Part shown: positions 61,301-64,000 of the stretch, one piece after another
Layout: each line of letters begins with the position of its first letter
Position numbering within the stretch: the first letter of the stretch is position 1
Assembly: GCA_049317265.1 (NCBI GenBank)
Contig: JBMOIP010000003.1
Location: forward strand, 105,837 to 169,836
DNA length: 64,000 nt
Origin: CAIVAT01 sp049317265
GTDB lineage: Bacteria; Bacteroidota; Bacteroidia; Bacteroidales; FEN-979
Direction of reading: 5' to 3'
Translations under genes and position numbers: made by a program
The notes under the pieces: generated by a model
Seen by the model: the letters and a program-made list of their open reading frames with translations, nothing else
Databases searched by the model: none
What the model was told of the DNA's origin: nothing

Positions 61301-63513
61301 TAGTTCGAGGTGCTCAAATAGGAGGTCAGGGTGGTGGTCGACCTCCTGTAGGCGGCCGTAAACCCGGTTGCACCTGCGGGAGTGGAGGTGTTGACCAGGA
61401 TGTTATTCCTCATGTCAAGATTTGGGGTGGCCGTTGCTGCATAGAGGGCGGCGCTTCCGAACAATGCACCTGAACTGGTTGCATTGAGGTAAACGGTGTT
61501 GTCATAAATCTTTGCTGTTGTACCCCCACCGACATAGATCCCGGCCAATGGAATGGCGGCATTTGCTGCCGGAGTTCTCAGGTCGCCGATCAGGTTGTTG
61601 TAGAAATTATTCGTTGTTCCGCTAATCAGGTAGGCGCCGTAGAGCGTGGGGCCCGAACTGCCACAGGAGAGGTTGCATACTTTGTTTCTGAAAACATTGT
61701 TGGTCGTACCGGTGGCGATATAAAAACCATAAACAATCCCTGTGGTTCCTGCGACAACACTCAGTGCATAAATATTGTTTTGGTAAACATTATTGAGCGT
61801 TCCGGCGGCAATCCTGATTCCGTAAATGGTTCCCGAAGTGGCAGCCGTCATATTGAAGTCGTGGACCTGGTTGTTGCTTATATCATCGGTTGAACCAAAG
61901 CTCATGTTGATGCCATACATGGTACCGCCATCCGCCTTTGTGAAATTATAAACCTGGTTGTTCTGCAGCGTTTTATTCCCGGTAGCCGTACCGATATAGA
62001 TGCCATATAAAGTAGAGGTACCCGTGCTTGAAAAATTACGAATAATGTTGCTGCTCACATTCTCAACAACGCTTGTGCTGGCATTATAATACCCGGCAAT
62101 ATTTGCCGTACTTGCAGCCGCGGTGCACAAAAGTCCGTCGATCAGATTATTCTGGGCTGTCACGGTGGGGTTGCTGCTAACATACATGGCATAGATGGCG
62201 CCAATGCCCGTCTTCGTTAATGTGCCAATGGTGTTGTAAGTATAATTAAGGGCAACGGCCGCTGCAGAACTTGCCAGGGCATAAAGCGAACCCGTACCTG
62301 CTGTTGAAATATTTGATACGGTGTTATGGGTGACATTTACTGTTGCAGCCGTTGATGTATTCTGGATCCCGTAAAAAGCGCCAGTGGTTGCTGTAGTGTA
62401 TGATCCGGTAACGGTATTGTAACTGATATCAACTGTGTTGGAAGAAGCGGTTGATCCTATTGCATTGTCAATCCCATAGACCGAAGTTGTTGTTCCTCCC
62501 CCATTGATCGTCACGGTGTTATACGTGATCGTAGCGCCGGCGCTGGTGCCGGCCTGTGCATACAAACCTCGCAGCGTGGTGGCATGATTCACGCCGCTTC
62601 CATTGTTGTTATTGATGGTATTGTATGAAATGTTAACACTCCACTGGTTGTTGGCACGAATACCTGATGAAGGGTTGGTAACATCGCCTCCGCCAAAGTT
62701 GTAGATTCCGTTTCCAAAGGATGCAAAACCGCCTCCGATATCATTGCCTGTATCTCCCAGGGTAAATGGCGATGACGCAGCATACCCGCTCAGAACGATG
62801 CCATAGTTGCCGCCATAGAGTATATTGCCATAAAATTTATTGTAGGAGTTCGTTCCGGCAGAAGTGGTTGGGGTCAAAGAGGTACCTGCGGCAGTTGGAA
62901 TTGAGTTTACGACATTAATGCCCACAGAACCATCAACCATTGGTCCGGCTCCGGTAGCATTGTTTACCCGTTGCATATTAAAAGTGCAGTTCTGGATAAT
63001 GTTATACTGGGCCCCATCGGCTGCACTGCGCTTAAAAAGTGCGATTCCGAATTCCATGGTGGCGGGGTTCGCAGTGTTTCCGTCGGTGAAGGTAAGCCCG
63101 TCAATGGTAATATAGTCAGCGCCAACGATTTTCAGAATTCCGTCCGGAGCCGCACTGGCAGGGGTGGCAGTTCCAACACCTGCATTCAGTGTCACCGTGC
63201 CGCCAGATCTGACAATGGTTACCGTATTGGTTGCATTTAATACAGGGTTCAGTGTTGAACTCCCGATAGTAAACCCGGTTACCGGTGCAGTTTCAGACGA
63301 TCCTGCTGCCAGGGTCAGCGTCACAGGACCCGACATCGCAGTTACCGCATTCAGATCGGCTAGAGCAAGGGCAAGGGAGGTGTAACTTACGGCAAGGGCC
63401 GGCGTGGTGTTGGTGTTGTTGGTTACCGTAACACCTATATCTGCACTTGCAGTTTTCACAAAAAGGCCGGTAATTAAAACCAGCATGCTCAAAAAGTAGA
63501 AGAGTTTTTTCAT
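55354..63513 (-). CDS. giant T9SS surface protein, tandem copy 3 (2,719 residues)
   Basis: Start ATG 63513 (MKKLFYFLSMLVLITGLFVK); an upstream in-frame codon at 63594 adds 27 residues of no signal character. Same domain order as copy 2 but longer: beta-helix (GADYITIDGLTFTDGNTANPATMEF; DISNNQVHDFNMTAATSGTIYGI), several Ig-like units (TYQWQSSPNNGTYTNIAG), three blocks with jelly-roll-like SFYVDALAPGS and VPFTLNSVYVYPIGTGSG, then SprB-like repeats (VTGCFGNSNGAISTNVTGGVS; APYGYAW-type; NCPAIHDGVIDLTVTGGTPGY). T9SS C-terminal domain: YPNPTSGNFTLVQKGDRSY ... IPTGLYFVKVVADDYVETIK. A surface or matrix protein is inferred; ligand unknown. Confidence 0.87.
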   Translation of the reverse strand: MKKLFYFLSMLVLITGLFVKTASADIGVTVTNNTNTTPALAVSYTSLALALADLNAVTAMSGPVTLTLAAGSSETAPVTGFTIGSSTLNPVLNATNTVTIVRSGGTVTLNAGVGTATPASAAPDGILKIVGADYITIDGLTFTDGNTANPATMEFGIALFKRSAADGAQYNIIQNCTFNMQRVNNATGAGPMVDGSVGINVVNSIPTAAGTSLTPTTSAGTNSYNKFYGNILYGGNYGIVLSGYAASSPFTLGDTGNDIGGGFASFGNGIYNFGGGDVTNPSSGIRANNQWSVNISYNTINNNNGSGVNHATTLRGLYAQAGTSAGATITYNTVTINGGGTTTSVYGIDNAIGSTASSNTVDISYNTVTGSYTTATTGAFYGIQNTSTAATVNVTHNTVSNISTAGTGSLYALASSAAAVALNYTYNTIGTLTKTGIGAIYAMYVSSNPTVTAQNNLIDGLLCTAAASTANIAGYYNASTSVVENVSSNIIRNFSSTGTSTLYGIYIGTATGNKTLQNNQVYNFTKADGGTMYGINMSFGSTDDISNNQVHDFNMTAATSGTIYGIRIAAGTLNNVYQNNIYALSVVAGTTGIVYGFYIATGTTNNVFRNKVCNLSCGSSGPTLYGAYLISGTTNNFYNNLIGDLRTPAANAAIPLAGIYVGGGTTAKIYDNTVYLNATSSGALFGSAALYAATATPNLDMRNNILVNTSTPAGATGFTAAYRRSTTTLTSYLSTSNYNYYYAGTPSPTNLVFYDGTNSDQTLAAFQARVAPRDAASVTSATGPSFLSTTCGDATFLHITPNISSVIESGGSAIATYDNDFDGDIRQGSAGYPAQVNGGGSSPDIGADEYDGIPSYSCTSPNPGTTIASANSICLGQSVTLSLQNAVPGTGITYQWQSSPNNGTYTNIAGANTAQYFVAPTASIYYRCVVTCQNGPSSVNSVPVQITFNNTITSTTPGSRCGTGSVSLAATGSAGTISWYAAGAGGSPIGTGSPFTTPIISATTSYYVSAETFTAGNAASGAGASTSATYSNPFYSLWSNIHTQHLIKASELTAAGLGAGNITSVALDVTSVGTLPMIDLSVKIAATTATSMSAFLSPTFTTVFTSASFMPVSGLNVLTFTPPFTWDGSSNIVLEFCHGNGASSATMSRTVKSDVTSYVSSIKTHVSAATAAATICANTTTNLLTYSERPQFTFAGQVACSSPRSAVVATVINPPVLTVSANKTVCNNEVATIQVTSAPLSDFDTYIWSPATNLFTDITCLSAYDGISTATTLYAKSASAVVTTYTCTATKTSSGCVNTSQSVLTVLPANPTVTAQPPNICVSGATLLSLNPATGWGNATFQWQDSPDNTTFTDIGGANGTTYTTKAITSTTYYKLIIKNSAGVICSEPQVTVTVTNPQVVNPVPGTRCGTGTVQLGASVIGGTLSWYAAPTGGNPLGSGTTFTTPAISSTTSFYVDALAPGSASYSVGKTLTNGADGTSTGAGLVFDASVPFTLNSVYVYPIGTGSGTVTIQLQTSASAVLQTTTVTLTGTATPGIKTQVPLNFDVPAGTGLKLMFSAYTSPITGLIRDYTTAVPATAFPYTVPGVMSITGATLSPYYYFFYDWNISVGCRSARTEVIATVTPPPALTITGDQTICNAEIFPISVTSLVSNFDTYTWSPVTSLFTDPACTSAYDPLTTPSATSLYVKSTTGGILTYSCTGTNSSTGCVNTAQAIITVLPQSPAIVATPASICVSGSAVLNVSPATGWGTATFQWQDSPDNITFTSIAGATTQTYTTPTISATRYYQVLVKNGAGASCSAIQFTLPVNNPQITGVFDGTRCGTGSVVLSATGSGVLKWYNVATGGLSIGTGSPFNTPVISATTDYWVESSGGSGGTVSVGPVSPTAQGGTIATQTIAWNVNFTTFAATSIKTVDIFPIASGQAGVIKVLTGSTTSGTVLATINYTTTVSGGATAQTIQINCNLPTPGSYNLYTSTLPSSGITRNTSGAVYPYISSVANITGNGFDQTYFMGMYNWQFESECVSPRQKVTAYVTAPPAITPSANPTSVCAGSASTLDVTSGNAGYSYTWTPGNLSGAQQTVNPEITTTYTVTASDGTCATTGTTTVTVLATPSPIVIVPVAPVIAPGAIQQLTAVGGTLAGGAIVGNGVTTNTATTYPSPYTNYYGGTKHQMLIKASELAAAGLAAGVPINSISFKVTEVGSAFSGSLNNFQIDMGLTSATALTNTAFLTGLTNVFAPATVAIAVGTITHTLNTPFIWDGTSNIVVQTSYSNANTGTSSTYVLMTNTDPGFMSTNWYRADAATAAVVLAATTPTSSSNARPNMVLGFASPSSMIWTPYTSLYTDGLATVAYNGENLAVVYSKPATTITYTVTATSGITGCTRAQSATVTIAATPAVTGTVTNVTGCFGNSNGAISTNVTGGVSPYGYAWSNAATTASLTGITAGTYTVTVTDAASSSVVGSWTVTQPAQAVLSAVVTNANCPAIHDGVIDLTVTGGTPGYNYVWSNGGDSQDISALAAGVYTVTVTDSHGCAVSGSWTVGLINAVCDNTTVTGTVSTTVCYNATTTITVAGSATTFIVSSPGGNATFIAGNNILFEPGTHVESGAYMHAYISNTYCLNPASPITAAVTGQDEPQLNLSHAYFTLYPNPTSGNFTLVQKGDRSYRNVKVEVYSMNGGKVLSEEMIGEKSHEFNFSGIPTGLYFVKVVADDYVETIKLIKSR

Positions 63514-63747
63514 GTCATTTTTTTTGTTTGGTGTAAAATAAAAAATGGTCTGTGGAATTATATAATGAGTGAAAAAATCGCATATTAAACCCAAAAAATA
63601 GAATACTTACTGTTTTTTTATCAAAGTAAAACCATCGGAAGGGTATTTATCAACCTAACAAATTTACAAAAACAATTTTCCCTAAAGATTAAACAACTGT
63701 TGTTTAACTTTTTTTAACAAGCGACAATTTCCTGGAAACATCTTCAT
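63514..63747. other. AT-rich upstream region of copy 3
   Basis: About 230 bp. It contains TAAATTTG on the minus strand (perfect TAnnTTTG) and a TTTTACTTTG run nearer the gene, either of which could be a -7 box; no firm -33 box. GTTAAACAA-like words are shared with the region 47860-47880 upstream of copy 1. Confidence 0.4.
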
Positions 63748-63785
63748 AAAAAAGCCGGAACCCCAATTGTGGGATTCCGGCTTTG
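63748..63785. terminator. intrinsic terminator after giant gene copy 4
   Basis: AAAGCCGGAA (63751-63760) pairs with TTCCGGCTTT (63775-63784); the loop CCCCAATTGTGGGA pairs in part. Nearly the same as 47903-47940. Confidence 0.85.
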
Positions 63786-63791
63786 TTATTA

Positions 63792-63917
63792 ACGATTGGA
63801 CGATTGACGATTGACGATTGAATTGTTTGATTTACGATCGACGATTGATGTTCACTAATCGTAAATCATTTACTCGTCAATTTATTCGTCAATCTAAAAT
63901 CGTCCAATCGTAAATCA
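63792..63917. repeat. GATTTACGATT-type palindromic element, copy D
   Basis: 126 bp identical to copy C (55225-55350). The flanking terminator and the coding 3' end differ from those at copy C. Ends three bases before the stop codon (TAA on the minus strand, 63921-63923) of a fourth giant gene. Confidence 0.9.
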
Positions 63918-63920
63918 ACT

Positions 63921-64000
63921 TTACCTGGTTTTTACCAGTTTGATGGTCTCAACATAATCATCAGCCACAACTTTCACAAAGTAGAGGCCGGTGGGAATGC
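63921..64000 (-). CDS. 3' end of a fourth giant T9SS surface protein (partial)
   Basis: On the minus strand the last 25 codons read I-P-T-G-L-Y-F-V-K-V-V-A-D-D-Y-V-E-T-I-K then LVKTR and TAA, the same T9SS C-terminal end as copies 1 to 3. The gene continues beyond the right edge of the window. Confidence 0.88.
   Translation of the reverse strand, partial: IPTGLYFVKVVADDYVETIKLVKTR

Noticed and set aside
1..64000. Transposase, integrase or phage genes behind the repeats
   Set aside because: No recognisable transposase or integrase frame is found in the window; elements appear non-autonomous.

Overview
The window comes from a member of the Bacteroidota, probably an anaerobic or fermentative Bacteroidia-like organism. 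Seen directly: type IX secretion (T9SS) C-terminal sorting domains on at least five large proteins; promoters of the TTTG/TTG-N19-21-TAnnTTTG type used by this phylum; a TonB-dependent receptor; very large secreted repeat proteins; and acetate kinase. There are no rRNA or tRNA genes, transposases, phage genes or CRISPR arrays that I could recognise.

Layout. 1-2.4 kb: the 3' end of an acyl-CoA synthetase gene, converging on a membrane adenylate cyclase with a large TPR-like sensor region. 2.5-10.4 kb: a stress/signalling block. Two universal stress proteins, a NarL/LuxR-type response regulator, a PAS histidine kinase, a 57-residue membrane protein with an alpha/beta hydrolase and a DUF1801 protein, and three paralogous small exported proteins (4817, 6208, 9411). 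The three paralogs share a promoter layout with the same 21-nt spacer and a GCGTA...TACGC-type site about 45 nt upstream of the -33 box, which makes them a candidate regulon. 10.4-15.8 kb: a minus-strand operon of a double-DTGA aspartic protease, a protein with four glycogen-binding-like E-set repeats, and an FG-GAP/ASH-domain T9SS protein. 16-21.2 kb: a plus-strand run of B12-binding radical SAM enzyme, 3-hydroxyacyl-CoA dehydrogenase, acetate kinase and a YCF48-like T9SS protein. 21.4-25.7 kb: a TonB receptor and a TMTC-like membrane protein with TPRs. 26-33.6 kb: a 2,533-residue exported protein holding 18 copies of a 90-residue repeat with an exact 270-bp period.

33.7-41.1 kb: a six-gene minus-strand operon that looks like hydrogenase-4/complex I but has lost the [NiFe] ligands in the large subunit and all four proximal-cluster cysteine positions in the small subunit. 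One ferredoxin-type [4Fe-4S] site and the ion-pump subunits are kept. It fits the energy-converting hydrogenase-related (Ehr) type and is the most interesting system in the window.

41.2-64 kb: four tandem minus-strand genes for giant T9SS cell-surface proteins (2171, about 2300, 2719 residues, and one cut by the window end). They have beta-helix, Ig-like and SprB-like parts. One is split by an apparent 1-base deletion near 54744. Three of the four stop codons are followed by a palindromic, non-coding element built on GATTTACGATT and then by a hairpin terminator. Two copies of this element are identical over 126 bp although the flanking sequence differs; the fourth giant gene has the same arrangement, and a further element abuts the TonB-receptor stop codon at 21.4 kb.
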